A stretch of DNA of 64,000 nucleotides from Sulfitobacter faviae (lineage in GTDB: Bacteria > Pseudomonadota > Alphaproteobacteria > Rhodobacterales > Rhodobacteraceae). Shown here piece by piece: positions 36,805 through 46,726 of this stretch. The stretch lies in NCBI RefSeq assembly GCF_029870955.1, contig NZ_PGFQ01000002.1, positions 1 through 64,000 on the forward strand, read 5' to 3'. The notes beneath the pieces were generated by a model. That model ran no database searches. It had not been told where the DNA came from and worked only from the letters and a program-made list of their open reading frames with translations. The stretch's first letter is position 1. The number at the start of each line of letters is the position of its first letter. The position numbers were made by a program, and so were the translations under genes.

Positions 36805-37304
36805 GTGGCAGGGTCCAGAAGTTGCGGCGCAAAGAGGCGCAGAAGCCCGCGCAGGATCAGCACGACAGCGGTGAGATAGGTCATCACCGCGATGAACATG
36901 CCGATGTAGAAGGTCGGGATTTCAAGATATTCGGTCACGTCGCCATAGCTGAGCGCGCGGTAGGCGAGGTCGACGACCCGCCCCGCCGGAAACCACAGCA
37001 TCACCCCGCAGCCCAAAGTCACCAGCCCGTCGCGCCAGCGTTGCAGCCCCCAGTTTTCAAAGGGGCGGTCCAAAAGATCGGCGGCGATATGCCCCTCGCG
37101 GCCCGACAGGACCGGCAGGGCAGAGAAAACGATCAGCGCGATGCCGATACGGATCAGCTCGGTCGCAGCTTCGATGGGCGCGTTGAAGACCGACCGCATG
37201 ATGACATCGGCAAAGGTCAGCACCATCAGCGCGAAGAGCGCGAGAGAGGCCATCGTCATCGGCAGGGCCGAGAGGGCGGTGGTTAGGCGGATTAAAGAGC
37301 GCAT
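36801..37304 (-). CDS. TRAP transporter small permease, DctQ family
   Basis: 167 residues from the ATG at 37304 (MRSLIRLTTALSALPMTMAS), preceded by AGGGAA. Four hydrophobic segments and LSGREGHIAADLLDRPFENWG match DctQ. It sits 58 bases after the DctP stop and overlaps DctM by four bases. The upstream in-frame extension to 37391 is basic and has no ribosome-binding site. Confidence 0.88.
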   Translation of the reverse strand: MRSLIRLTTALSALPMTMASLALFALMVLTFADVIMRSVFNAPIEAATELIRIGIALIVFSALPVLSGREGHIAADLLDRPFENWGLQRWRDGLVTLGCGVMLWFPAGRVVDLAYRALSYGDVTEYLEIPTFYIGMFIAVMTYLTAVVLILRGLLRLFAPQLLDPAT

Positions 37305-37362
37305 GGCGGTTCCCTGGCTGGGGGCCGACCGCGTTTGCGCCCGGCCCCTTTGGCGGTGGGGG

Positions 37363-38381
37363 TTACTGGCTGGCCTTCGCCATTTCCTCACGCATCATCT
37401 CATAGGCGGCCTGTCCATCGACACCGGCCTCGTCGAGCTCTGCGATCACCTTGTCGCGCACCTTGGCGGCCATCTCGGCAAAGCGGGCTTGATCCTCTTC
37501 CGAGGCGGTGACGATCTTGTTGTCGCCCGCGGCCTCGGTCGCCTCACGCGCGTCAACGTCGCTCTGGTCCCAGACGGCACCCATCATGCGGCTCGCCGTC
37601 TCGCCAAAGACTTCGCTGTCGAGCTTTTGCTGCACGTCTTCGGGCAGGCTGTCGAAGGTCTCTTGGCTCATGATGACCGAGAAGGAACCGCGGTAGAAGC
37701 CGCCGGGCATCTCATAGACGTTCTTGGCCACTTCGTTGAGCTTGAAGCTGATCCGCTCGCCCATGTTCATGGCCACGGCATCGGCGGCCCCGGAATCGAG
37801 TGTTTCGTAAACCTTGGGCGCGGGCACCTGAATGCCGACGAGGCCAAGCTCCGCCCCACATCCGCCGAGACACCACCGCCGAGGCGGGTTTTCAGCCCTT
37901 GCAGATCGTCGAGGGTGTTGACCTCTTTGTTGGAGTGGATTTGCCCCGGCCCGTGGGTTGTGAGCGCGATCACCTTCACGCCGCGGTGCTCGTCCAATTC
38001 AGACAGCATCGCCTCATGCAGGCGCCAATGGGCGACCGATGCGGCCTCGGCGTTGCCTTCGTAGCCGGGGATTTCGACCAGTTTCGTGCCGACGAAACGA
38101 CCGGGCGTGTAGCCGTGGAACAGAATGGCGATATCGGCGGCACCGTCCAGCAGCAGGTCCATCTGCGCGGGCGGCGGGGCGAGGCCGTTTTTCAACTCGG
38201 TCTCGATCAGCCCATCGCTGGCCTCGGCCATCATGTCGGTCAATTGGGTGAACATGCCGGTGTTGACCGGGTGGCTTGGCGGCAGCCATGTGGAAATGGT
38301 CAGCGTCTCGGCGGCGAAAGCGCCGGTCGCGGTGCAGAGCGCAAGCGCACTCGTCGTGAGAAACTTGGTGAATTTGGTCAT
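37363..38381 (-). pseudogene. TRAP transporter solute-binding protein, DctP family; one frameshift
   Basis: Periplasmic receptor of about 339 codons. A Sec signal (MTKFTKFLTTSALALCTATGAFA) is followed by ETLTISTWLPPSHPVN. The ligand-binding core includes HGPGQIHSNKEVNTLDDLQG. The frame breaks in a GGGG run near 37848 (minus-strand SADVGA to ELGLVGIQV) and continues with PAPKVYETLDSGAADAV, the conserved DctP signature region. It is first in a DctPQM operon transcribed away from the marR and dioxygenase genes. It may import the substrate of that pathway, for example an aromatic acid, but the ligand is not evident from sequence. Confidence 0.9.
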
Positions 38382-38519
38382 TTTGGGCTCCTCCCCATAC
38401 CGTTCGATATGCCTTGGCGGGGTTCTCCCAAACCCGTATAGCCAAGTATATGCTTTTTCATGTATTCACATTTACAGCACGATTGGAACCATTTTTTGCG
38501 CCCGGGGCAAGGGCGCTGA

Positions 38520-39013
38520 TCAGCCGCGAAGATCGCCCGTGTCGTCCAAGGCGGCGAGGAGCGATTTCAGCGCCGGTTTCAACTGCGCCCCTCGTTGCCC
38601 TTCAGCATTTCCATCAAGGCCGCCTCATGGCGGCGCGCTTGCGGCACCAGTTCGGCGGCCAGCGCGCGGCCCGCGTCGGTCAGATACACCCGCACGCGGC
38701 GGCCATCGGCTGGATCGCTGCGGCGAAGCAGCAGGCCGCGTTCTTCCATCTGGGCGATGATCCGCGTGAGGCGGGATTGTTCGGCCAGCGCCCGGCGCGC
38801 GAGTTGCGTGATCATCGCGCCATCAGTGTCCGACAGGCAGGCCAACACGCGCCATTCCGGCACCCGCAGCCCCGCCTTGCGCACCTGCGCGTGGAACTGC
38901 GCGCTCGCCACATCGCTGGCCGCCGCCAACAGATACAGCAGGTAATCCGAGACGAATCCCCCCTCCTGACCCGTCTCCTTTTGGGCGGTTGCGTCGGTCT
39001 TTTGCTGCGTCAC
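38520..39013 (-). CDS. MarR-family transcriptional regulator; frameshift in the last 20 codons
   Basis: About 164 residues. A winged helix-turn-helix core reads PEWRVLACLSDTDGAMITQLARRALAEQSRLTRIIAQMEERGLLLRRSDPADGRRVRVYLT, the standard MarR pattern including the wing Asp-Arg. The frame as given ends at 38579. Restoring one G near 38582 extends it as QLKPALKSLLAALDDTGDLRG to a stop at 38520. It is divergent from the dioxygenase operon and an operator-like palindrome lies in between, so it probably represses that operon and is relieved by a pathway aromatic. Confidence 0.88.
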
Positions 39014-39099
39014 ACCAATTAACCCTTTGATGGAAAGAGGGCTCCTTGCGCCTCGGCCTCTCTAAATGGCGGGCAAATTCGCGCTTGGCAAGAAAACCC

Positions 39100-39132
39100 T
39101 TGACCAAAACTATATGAAAAATCATATTGTTT
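39100..39132 (+). promoter_or_regulatory. Promoter with MarR-type operator for the dioxygenase operon
   Basis: -35 TTGACC (39100-39105), 17-base spacer, -10-like CATATT (39123-39128). Overlapping it is the imperfect palindrome AAAC-T-ATATGA (39107-39117), spacer AAAA, TCATAT-T-GTTT (39122-39132). An operator covering spacer and -10 would block RNA polymerase, consistent with repression by the divergent MarR gene product. Confidence 0.65.
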
Positions 39133-39150
39133 GGCAGGGGAGGACATCAC

Positions 39151-40099
39151 ATGTCGAAGATCAACGCCATCGTGCGCAGGGTCACAGCGCTGACCGATCG
39201 CATCAGCGAATTCGAGATTGCAGCCGCCGACAGCAACCCGTTGCCGCATTGGGACGCCGGGGCGCATGTGCTTTTCGATCTGCCCGATGGCGACAGCCGC
39301 GCCTATTCCCTGATCACCTTCGATCCGATCCCCGAGGCCCCCGAAAGCTACCGCATCGCCGTTCAGCGCGAGCCCGAGGGCAAGGGCGGCTCGACCCATA
39401 TGCACGGGCTGAAACCGGGGGCAGAGATCACCTGCGCCGCGCCAAAGAACGATTTCCCCCTGTCCCCGGACGCGCCCGCCGTGCTGCTGGCGGGGGGATT
39501 GGCATCACGCCGATGATCTCGATGGCGGCGACGCTCAAGGCCGCGGGGCAGGACTTCACCTTTCACTATACGGGCCGCAGCGCGCCCGTTATGGCCTACC
39601 GCGATGCCCTGCGCGAGAGTTTCGGCGAGGCGCTGCATCTGCATTGCGATGATGACGCGACGGCGCTCGACCTCGGCGCGGTGATCGACAGCCTTGGGCC
39701 CCAAGCGCATCTCTATGTCTGCGGCCCCAAAGGGTTGATCGAAGCGACCAAGGCGAAAGCCGAAGCCGCGGGCGTCGCCGCCGAGCGCATCCATTTCGAA
39801 CTCTTCGACGCGCCGCAGGAGCAAGAGGGCGACAGCGCCTTTGAGGTTGAGGTTGCCTCAAGCGGGGAGGTTTTCACCATCCCCCCGGCCAGTCGATCAT
39901 CGACGTGCTGGAGGCGGGCGGTGTCGATGTCATGTACGACTGCCAGCGCGGCGACTGCGGCATCTGCCAATGCGATGTGCTCAGCGGCACCCCCGATCAC
40001 CGCGACGTGGTCCTGTCCGAGGCCGAGCGCGCGGCGGGCAATGTCATGCAAATCTGCGTCAGCCGCGCGAAATCTCCGCGCCTTGTGCTCGACATCTGA
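39151..40099 (+). pseudogene. Dioxygenase reductase, VanB/phthalate-dioxygenase-reductase type; two frameshifts
   Basis: Flavin and [2Fe-2S] reductase that carries electrons from NAD(P)H to the Rieske oxygenase. It starts at ATG 39151 after GGGGAGGA (MSKINAIVRRVTALTDR), about 316 codons. Domains in order are flavin-binding (RAYSLITFDP, about 50-60), NAD-binding (GGIGITPMISM and LYVCGPKGLI) and a C-terminal plant-type ferredoxin with CQRGDCGICQC and a distal Cys. The frame breaks in a GGGG run near 39500 and again near 39890 (IPPGQSIIDVLEAGG). All motifs survive in one frame or another. It is the first gene of the operon. Confidence 0.88.
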
Positions 40100-40110
40100 G
40101 GGAGGAACTC

Positions 40111-41444
40111 ATGGGACGTTACGACAGCCCGGCGGCCTTGGCCGCCCTCGTGCAGCCACATCAGGTGCACCGCGATATCTACACCGACCCAGAGGTGTTC
40201 CAGCAGGAGATGAAGCATCTCTTCGCCAATGCCTGGGTCTTTGTCGGCCATGAAAGCCAGACCCCGAACAAGGGCGATTATTTCAGCACCCATATCGGCA
40301 CCCAGCCCGTCATTCAGGTGCGCCATTCCACGGGCGACATCCATGTCCTGCTGAACCGCTGCCCCCACAAAGGCACCAAGATCGTGATCGACCGGCAGGG
40401 CAACACCGGCAAATTCTTCCGCTGCCCCTATCACGCATGGAGCTTCAAGACCGATGGCTGCCTCTTGGCGATCCCGCTTAAGAAGGGCTACCAGAACACC
40501 GGGCTGGAAGAGACCGACAGCGGCAAGGGGATGCGCAGCGTCGGCGATGTGAAAAACTACCGCGGCTTCATCTTTGCGCGGCTGGCCGAAGAGGGTATGA
40601 GCTTTGAAGAGTTCTTTGGCGAAAGCCTGTCCTCGCTCGACAATATGGTTGACCGCTCCCCCGCCGGACGGCTCGAAGTGGTCGGCCCGCCGCTGCGCTA
40701 CATGCATCATTGCAACTGGAAGATGCTGGTCGAAAACCAGACCGACACCTGTCACCCGATGGTGGCGCATGAAAGCTCTGCCGGGACAGCGGTGAAGCTC
40801 TACGAAGAACTGGGCCTGCCCGAGGACGCGCCTAAACCCCCGCGATGGAGATCATCGCCCCCTTCATGTCGCCTTACGATTTCTTCGAAGGCATGGGCAT
40901 CCGCACATGGCCCAACGGGCATGGGCACACTGGCGTAAACCACTCTATCCACTCGGATTATTCCGCCATCCCCGGTTATTTCGAAGCGCTCTGCGACAGC
41001 TATGGAGAGGAGAAGGCCAAGGCGATCCTCGATGAGAACCGCCACAACACGGTCTATTTCCCCAACATCATGATCAAGGGGCCGATCCAGCAATTGCGGG
41101 TCTTCATCCCCATCGCCGCCGACCGGACCGTGGTGGAAAGCTACATCTACCGCCTCGTCGACGCGCCCGATGAGCTGACCGCACGCACCGCGATGTACAA
41201 CCGCATGATCAACGCGCCCACCTCCATCGTCGGCCATGACGATCTGGAGATGTACGAGCGCGCGCAGGAAGGGCTGATGGTCGACGGGCTGGAATGGGTG
41301 AACATCCAGCGCCTGATCGAAGAGGACGAAGACTTCGAGGTCGAAGCAGTCGAGAACGGCACAACCGAACGCCAGATGCGCAACCAATTCCACGCGTGGG
41401 TCAAGTTCATGACCATGGGCCAAAAGACGGAGGCGGCGGAATGA
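40111..41444 (+). pseudogene. Rieske aromatic-ring-hydroxylating dioxygenase, alpha subunit; one frameshift
   Basis: Catalytic oxygenase subunit, about 444 codons, starting MGRYDSPAALAALVQPH after GGGAGGA. The Rieske [2Fe-2S] motif is NRCPHKG (about 88-94) with FRCPYHAWSF (about 109-118). The mononuclear iron site is in the stretch ENQTDTCHPMVAHES, which has the D-x2-H-x4-H pattern. The frame breaks in a CCCC run near 40845 and resumes at MEIIAPFMSPYDFFEG, through to KFMTMGQKTEAAE. The stop overlaps the beta-subunit ATG. Together with the downstream isatin-hydrolase-like gene I suggest indole-3-acetate as substrate; other aromatic acids are possible. Confidence 0.88.
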
Positions 41445-41919
41445 CTGTGACGCGCGAAAGCCTGATCGACTTCATCTATGGTGAAGTCCGCATGTTGGAC
41501 GAGGGGCGCTATACCGAATGGCTCAACCTCTGGCTGCCGGATGGGCATTATTGGATGCCGTTGGACTATCAGCAAAAAGACCCGATCAACGAGACCTCGT
41601 TGATGTATGAGGATATGTTCATGCTCAAGCTGCGCGTCGAACGTCTGAACGGCGCGCGCACCTTCAGCCAGAAACCCAAAAGCCGCTGCCACCATGTGAT
41701 CCAGCGCCCTTTCGTGGATGAGATGGACACGGAGGCAGGGCGTTTCGTCACGACCACCTTCATGCATTACGTCGAAACCCGTTTGGACAAGCAGCAATTG
41801 CTCGCCGTCACCGCGCGGCATGAGTTGGCGCTGGTCGAGGGCGGCTCCGCATCGCCAACAAACGGGTCGATATCGTGAATTGCGACGCGGCCTTCCGCAA
41901 CATCCAGTTGCTGCCATGA
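41441..41919 (+). CDS. Rieske dioxygenase beta (small) subunit; frameshift near the C terminus
   Basis: About 159 residues, MTVTRESLIDFIYGEVRMLDE, overlapping the alpha stop by ATGA. Conserved positions of the SnoaL-like small subunit are seen: WLNLWLPDGHYWMPLDY, SRCHHVIQRPFV and TARHELALVEGG. The frame shifts near 41850. Restoring one base gives LRIANKRVDIVNCDAAFRNI and a stop at 41917-41919 that overlaps the CoA-ligase start. The presence of a beta subunit indicates an alpha3beta3 oxygenase. Confidence 0.85.
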
Positions 41920-43539
41920 TCGGGGCAGAGACTGGAACGGTCCACGCGGCCTTTGAAGACACCGCCGCGCGGCACCCCGAACGGGGCTTTCTGAATGTCC
42001 TGCCGGAAACGGCGGATATCTACGGCATCGCGGCGGGGGAGGTGAGTTATGCCGAAGCCGCGCGCGAGGTTGCCGCCCTGCGCAAGCGCATTTCGGCGGC
42101 GGGTTATCTGCCCGGCCAACGTGTCATGCTGCTGATGGAGAACCGCCCGGTCTTCTTCCTCTGGTGGCTGGCGCTGAACGGTCTGGGACTGTCGGTCGTG
42201 CCGGTGAACCCCGATCTGCGCGCGGCAGAGCTGAGCTATATGATCGACCATGCCGAGCCGGTCTTGGCCGTGGCGATCCCCGCGCGGGGTGAGGATCTGC
42301 GCGCGGCGGCACGGCAAGCGGGGCGCGACATGCCGGTGATCGCACCGGGGGATCCCTTGCCCGCGCCCGCAACGCGTGAGACCATCGCGACACGGCAAGG
42401 CGGGGCAGAGGAGGCCGAGGCCGCATTGCTCTACACCTCAGGCACCACCGGCCAGCCCAAGGGCTGCATCCTGACGAACACCTATTTCCTCGACGCCGGG
42501 CGGTGGTACGCTGACACCGGCGGGCTTTGCGCCCTCTCGCAAGACGGCGAGCGGATGATCACGCCGCTGCCGATCTTTCACATGAACGCGATGGCCTATT
42601 CCTTCATGGCGATGATCGCCGTGGGCGGCTGCCTGACCGCGCTCGACCGCTTCCACCCCCGCAGCTGGTGGGCCTCGGTCCGGGCCTCGGGGGCGACCTG
42701 TCTGCACTACCTTGGCGTGATGCCCTCGATGCTCATGGGGGCCGAAGCAAGCGAAGCCGACCGCGACCATGCCGTGCGCTTTGGCTTCGGCGCGGGGTGG
42801 ACCCGAAACTGCACGCCGCCTTCGAGGCGCGTTTCGGTTTTCCATTGGTCGAGGCTTGGGCCATGACCGAAACCGGCGCGGGGGCCGTGATCTGCGCCAA
42901 CCGCGAACCGCGCCGCGTGGGCGAAAGCTGCCTCGGCGCGCCCGAAGGGGGCTGGAGGTCCGGCTGCTCGACGATGCCGGGCAAGAGGCCGATCAAGGCG
43001 AATTGCTGGTGCGCCGCGCCGGTGCCGAACCCCGGCGCGGGTTCTTTGCGGGCTACTTCAAAAATGCCGAGGCCACGGATGAGGTTTGGGCGGGCGGTTG
43101 GTTCCACACCGGCGACATCGTGCGCCGCGCGCCGGATGGTGCGATGTATTTCGTCGACCGCAAGAAAAACGTGATCCGCCGCTCGGGCGAGAACATCGCG
43201 GCGGTCGAGGTGGAATCGACCCTGATGCGCCACCCCGCCGTGGCCAGCGCCGCCGTGGCCGCCGTGCCTGACGCGGTGCGCGGGGATGAGGTTTTCGCCT
43301 GTATCGTGCCAAAGGACGCCGGTGCTGACCCTGCCGTCTTGGCCCGTGAAATCACCGAATGGTGCCTGACCCAACTTGCCTATTACAAAGCCCCCGGCTT
43401 CATCGCCTTTGTTGAGGCGCTGCCGCTGACGGCGACGCAGAAACTCCAACGCGGGGTGTTGAAAACGCTGGCCGCCGACCTGCTGGACGATCCCGCCACG
43501 CAAGACCTGCGCGGGCTAAAGAAACGGACGGCGGCATGA
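41916..43539 (+). pseudogene. AMP-forming acyl/aryl-CoA ligase; two frameshifts
   Basis: Adenylate-forming enzyme that makes a CoA thioester of the pathway acid, about 541 codons from ATG 41916 (MIGAETGTVHAAFED). The P-loop is LLYTSGTTGQPKG (about 172-184). Further motifs are AWAMTETGAG, GWFHTGDIVRRAPDGAMYFVDRKKN and the catalytic Lys region PLTATQKLQR. The frame breaks in GGGG runs near 42797 (FGAG to VDPKLHAAF) and near 42950 (APEGG to LEVRLLDD). The stop overlaps the next ATG. In an indole-acetate pathway it would activate the hydroxylated oxindole acetate. Confidence 0.88.
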
Positions 43540-44705
43540 GGCGCAGGGGCTATGACGGCGTCGTCCTCGCGGCGCCCACCTCGGTGCCCTATGCCCGCTA
43601 CAGCAATGAGACCGCCCATTGGTGGATCGCCCGCGCGCTGCGCGCGATGCTGGGCAAGGCGGGGATCGCGCCGGGCGAACTGGACGGGTTCTCGGTCTCC
43701 AGCTTCTCGCTTGCGCCGGACACGCCGGTCGGGCTGACCCAGCATTTGGGGCTCAGCCCGCGTTGGCTTGATACCGTGCCGACGGGCGGGGCCAGCGGGC
43801 TCATCGCGCTGCGCCGCGCGGCGCGGGCGGTGCAGGCGGGCGACGTGGATCTGGTGGCCTGCGTGGCGGGGGACGCGAACCGGATCGACAGCTTTCGCAG
43901 CCTGCTCAGCGGCTTTTCGCGCTTTTCGATGGACGCAACCTTTCCCTATGGTTTCGGCGGCCCGAACGCGAGTTTCGCCCTGCTGATGGACCGCTACATG
44001 CAGGAATACGGCGCCACGCGAGAGGACTTTGGCCAAATTGCCGTGGCGCAACGCGCCAATGCGCTTTGCTATCCCGATGCGCTGATGAAAACCCCGCTGA
44101 CGCTTGACCAATACCTGAATGCGCGCATGATCTCAGACCCCATCGCGCTGTTCGACTGCGTCATGCCCTGCGCCGGGGCCGAGGCGTTTTTGGTCATGCG
44201 CGAGGATGAGGCCCTGCGCCGCGACCTGCCCTTCGCGCGGATCAGCGGCACCATCGAGGGGCACAACGCCTACCCCGAAGACCCGATGCAACTGCGCGGC
44301 GGCTGGGGCGTGGATATCGGTGAGCTCTACGAGATGGCGGGCCATGGGCCGGAGGGGGTCGATCTGCTGCAAACCTATGACGACTACCCAGTGATCTCCA
44401 TGATGCAGTTCGAAGACCTCGGGTTCTGCGCCAAGGGGGAGGGGGCCGCCTTTGCCCGGCGGCGGGATCTGACGATCCACGGCGATTTCCCCCACAACAC
44501 CTCGGGCGGGCAGTTGTCGGTCGGCCAAGCCGGGGCCGCGGGCGGCTATCTGGGGCTGGTCGAGGCGATCCGGCAGGTGACCGGTCAGGCCGAGGGCACA
44601 CAGGTGGCCAACGCCCGGCGGGCCTTGGTCTCGGGCTTTGGTATGATCAACTATGACCGGGGCGTCTGTTCTGCCGCGGCGATCATCGAAGGGGGCGCGC
44701 CATGA
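43536..44705 (+). CDS. Thiolase-like protein lacking the nucleophilic cysteine (possible retro-aldolase, Ltp2-like)
   Basis: 389 residues in one intact frame, thiolase/SCP-x fold. At the place of the active-site Cys (normally C-A-S-G) the sequence is VPTGGASGLIAL (81-92), so classical thiolysis is not expected. The NxxGG motif is present as HNTSGGQLSVGQAG, and the C-terminal loop reads GFGMINYDRGVCSAA with a Tyr at about 373. This loss of Cys, together with a directly following Zn-ribbon/OB-fold gene, recalls the Ltp2-ChsH2 aldolase complexes that split tertiary beta-hydroxyacyl-CoA esters. I infer a retro-aldol cleavage. It overlaps both neighbours by four bases. Confidence 0.85.
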   Translation: MRRRGYDGVVLAAPTSVPYARYSNETAHWWIARALRAMLGKAGIAPGELDGFSVSSFSLAPDTPVGLTQHLGLSPRWLDTVPTGGASGLIALRRAARAVQAGDVDLVACVAGDANRIDSFRSLLSGFSRFSMDATFPYGFGGPNASFALLMDRYMQEYGATREDFGQIAVAQRANALCYPDALMKTPLTLDQYLNARMISDPIALFDCVMPCAGAEAFLVMREDEALRRDLPFARISGTIEGHNAYPEDPMQLRGGWGVDIGELYEMAGHGPEGVDLLQTYDDYPVISMMQFEDLGFCAKGEGAAFARRRDLTIHGDFPHNTSGGQLSVGQAGAAGGYLGLVEAIRQVTGQAEGTQVANARRALVSGFGMINYDRGVCSAAAIIEGGAP

Positions 44706-45947
44706 CTGACCCACTGACCCCGCCCCGAAAGAAGAACCCGCAAAAGCGCAGCAGGGTGCCGACGCTGCCGCCCGCGCAGCGGTCGCGCGCGGCCCTCGGC
44801 CTTGCCATCGCCGCCGGGCGCGGCACCTTCGCCTTGCAACACTGCGCCGATTGTGGGGCGGTGCAATACCCCCCGCGCGATGCCTGCTGCAAATGCCTGT
44901 CCGTCGCGCTGGATTGGCGCGAGACGGACCGCGCGGGCGAGGTCTTGGCCGAAACCACGATCCGCGTCTCGCCCGACCCGTATTTTCGCGAGCGGCTGCC
45001 CTGGCGCATCGGCACGGTGCAACTGGCCGCGGGGCCGGTGGCGGTGTGCCATTTGCATGGCGAAGTCGGGCGCGGTGATGCGGTGCGGCTGGCGTTGAAA
45101 CTGGACCGGGCCGGGCAGGGGGTCATGGTGGCCCTGCCGCGAGAGGGAAGCGAATTGATGCAAGACGATCCAATGCTGCGCGAAATGTCGAGCGATCCGA
45201 AACATCGGCGGGTGTTGATCACCGATGCCCGTTCGCCCTTGGCCCTGGCGCTGGCCCAAGCGCTTTTGAGCGCTGGCGCGGCGGAGATATTCCTGGGCGA
45301 GCCGGAACATTGGCGCCGGTGGGAAGGCCGCGCGGCCTTCGAGGGGATGGAGAGCGTCAGCCTCATGCCGCTTGATGTCACCGATGGGGCCTCCGTCTCG
45401 CGCCTCGCGGCAGAGATCGGTGGCAAGGTCGACATCCTGATCAACACCGCCCAATTCATCCGCCCCGGCGGGGTGCTGGGCAGTGACACGATCTTTGCCC
45501 GCGAGGGGATGGAGACCAATGTGCTGGGCCTGATGCGATTGGCGCAGGGCTTTGGCCCCGCGATGGCCGCGCGCACGGCAGATGGGGTGAACTCGGCGGT
45601 GGCTTGGGTCAATCTCTTGTCGGTCGGGGCCTTGGCACCCGAGGCGGGTTTCGGCGGTTTCGATGCCTCACAAGCGGCGGCGCGGTCGCTCAGCCAGACG
45701 ATGCGGGCGGAATTTGCCGGATCGGGGCTGCGGGTGATGAATGTCTACACCGGCCCCGTTGATGACGAATGGCACCAACCTCTGCCGCCGCCCAAAGTCG
45801 CCCCCGCGCGCTGGCGCGGACAGTGGTTCGCGGGCTGGTCGATGGGTTGGAAGAGGTAGCCTGCGGTGACGTGGCCAAAGATGCGCTGGCCCGCTGGCTG
45901 GACGATCCGGCCTTGATGGAACGCGAAACGCGGGGGGCGGCGCATGA
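44702..45947 (+). CDS. Zn-ribbon/OB-fold (DUF35) protein fused to a degenerate SDR domain; frameshift near the C terminus
   Basis: About 414 codons. The N-terminal part (about 25-150) has a four-cysteine zinc ribbon (Cys48, Cys51, Cys62 or 63, Cys65) followed by an OB-fold with PWRIGTVQLAAGPVAVCHL. The second part (about 165-400) is an SDR-type Rossmann fold: VLITDARSPLALALAQALL, VDILINTAQ and FDASQAAARSLSQTMRAEF. The glycine motif is degraded, and the catalytic YxxxK is FDASQ, so it is unlikely to be an active dehydrogenase. The frame breaks near 45815. The correct frame continues RTVVRGLVDGLEEVACGDVA, and a second indel in the GGGGGG run near 45935 restores a stop at 45947 overlapping the next ATG. 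It probably partners the thiolase-like protein. Confidence 0.8.
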
Positions 45948-46726
45948 GCGATGCAATTACGACACTGGCCGAAGCACTGGCAAGCGGTGCGGCAAAGGTC
46001 GTCGATCTGACCCATCGGCTCGACCCGGACTTCCCGGTCATCGTCCTGCCGCCAGAGTTCGGCCAATGTGCGCGGTTCCGGATGGAGGAGGTTTCGGCCT
46101 ATGATCACCGTGGACCGGCGTGGAAGTGGCATAACCTCACGCTGAACGAACACACCGGCACCCATTTCGATGCGCCCATTCACTGGGTCTCGGGCAAGGA
46201 CGTGGCCCATGGCGCGGTGGATGAAATCCCGCCCGAAGCCTTCATCGGCCCTGTCGTGGTGGTCGACTGCTCGGCGGGGGCGGCGCAGAACGACGACTTT
46301 GAGCTGACGCCCGAGATCATCCGCGATTGGGAGGCCCAGCACGGGCCGATCCCCGCCGACGTTTGGGTGTTGATGCGCACCGATTGGTCGAAACGCAGCG
46401 GCGCGGATTACCTCAACATGCGCGAAGATGGCGCCCATTCGCCCGGCCCCACCCCCGCCGCCATCGAACTGCTGCTAGAGCGCGGCATTCGCGGCTTTGG
46501 CACGGAAACGGTCGGCACCGACGCGGGGCAGGGGATGCATTACGACCCGCCCTTCCCGGCGCATTACCTGCTGCATGGGGCGGGGAAATATGGGCTGCAA
46601 TGCCTGTGCAACCTCGACCAACTGCCGCCCACCGGGGCCATGCTGATCGCACCGCCGCTTAAGATCAAAGGCGGCACCGGCAGCCCCTTGCGGGTACTGG
46701 CGCTGATACCGGGAGAAAGAGTATGA
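45944..46726 (+). CDS. Cyclase-family metal hydrolase, isatin-hydrolase-like
   Basis: 260 residues, PF04199 cyclase fold (kynurenine formamidase/isatin hydrolase family). The manganese or zinc motif HTGTHFDAPIHW (HxGTHxDxPxH) is intact. VLMRTDWSKRSG, HSPGPTPAAIELLL, GTDAGQ, PPFPAHYLLH and APLKIKGGTGSPLRVLALIP closely resemble the isatin hydrolase described from the roseobacter-related Labrenzia, as I recall that sequence. The likely reaction is opening of isatin to isatinate. No signal peptide, so cytoplasmic. It is embedded in the dioxygenase operon with four-base overlaps on both sides. Confidence 0.85.
   Translation: MSDAITTLAEALASGAAKVVDLTHRLDPDFPVIVLPPEFGQCARFRMEEVSAYDHRGPAWKWHNLTLNEHTGTHFDAPIHWVSGKDVAHGAVDEIPPEAFIGPVVVVDCSAGAAQNDDFELTPEIIRDWEAQHGPIPADVWVLMRTDWSKRSGADYLNMREDGAHSPGPTPAAIELLLERGIRGFGTETVGTDAGQGMHYDPPFPAHYLLHGAGKYGLQCLCNLDQLPPTGAMLIAPPLKIKGGTGSPLRVLALIPGERV

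Noticed and set aside
43536..44705. Ordinary acetyl-CoA acetyltransferase
   Set aside because: The nucleophilic cysteine is absent in an intact frame, so a standard thiolase call would be misleading.
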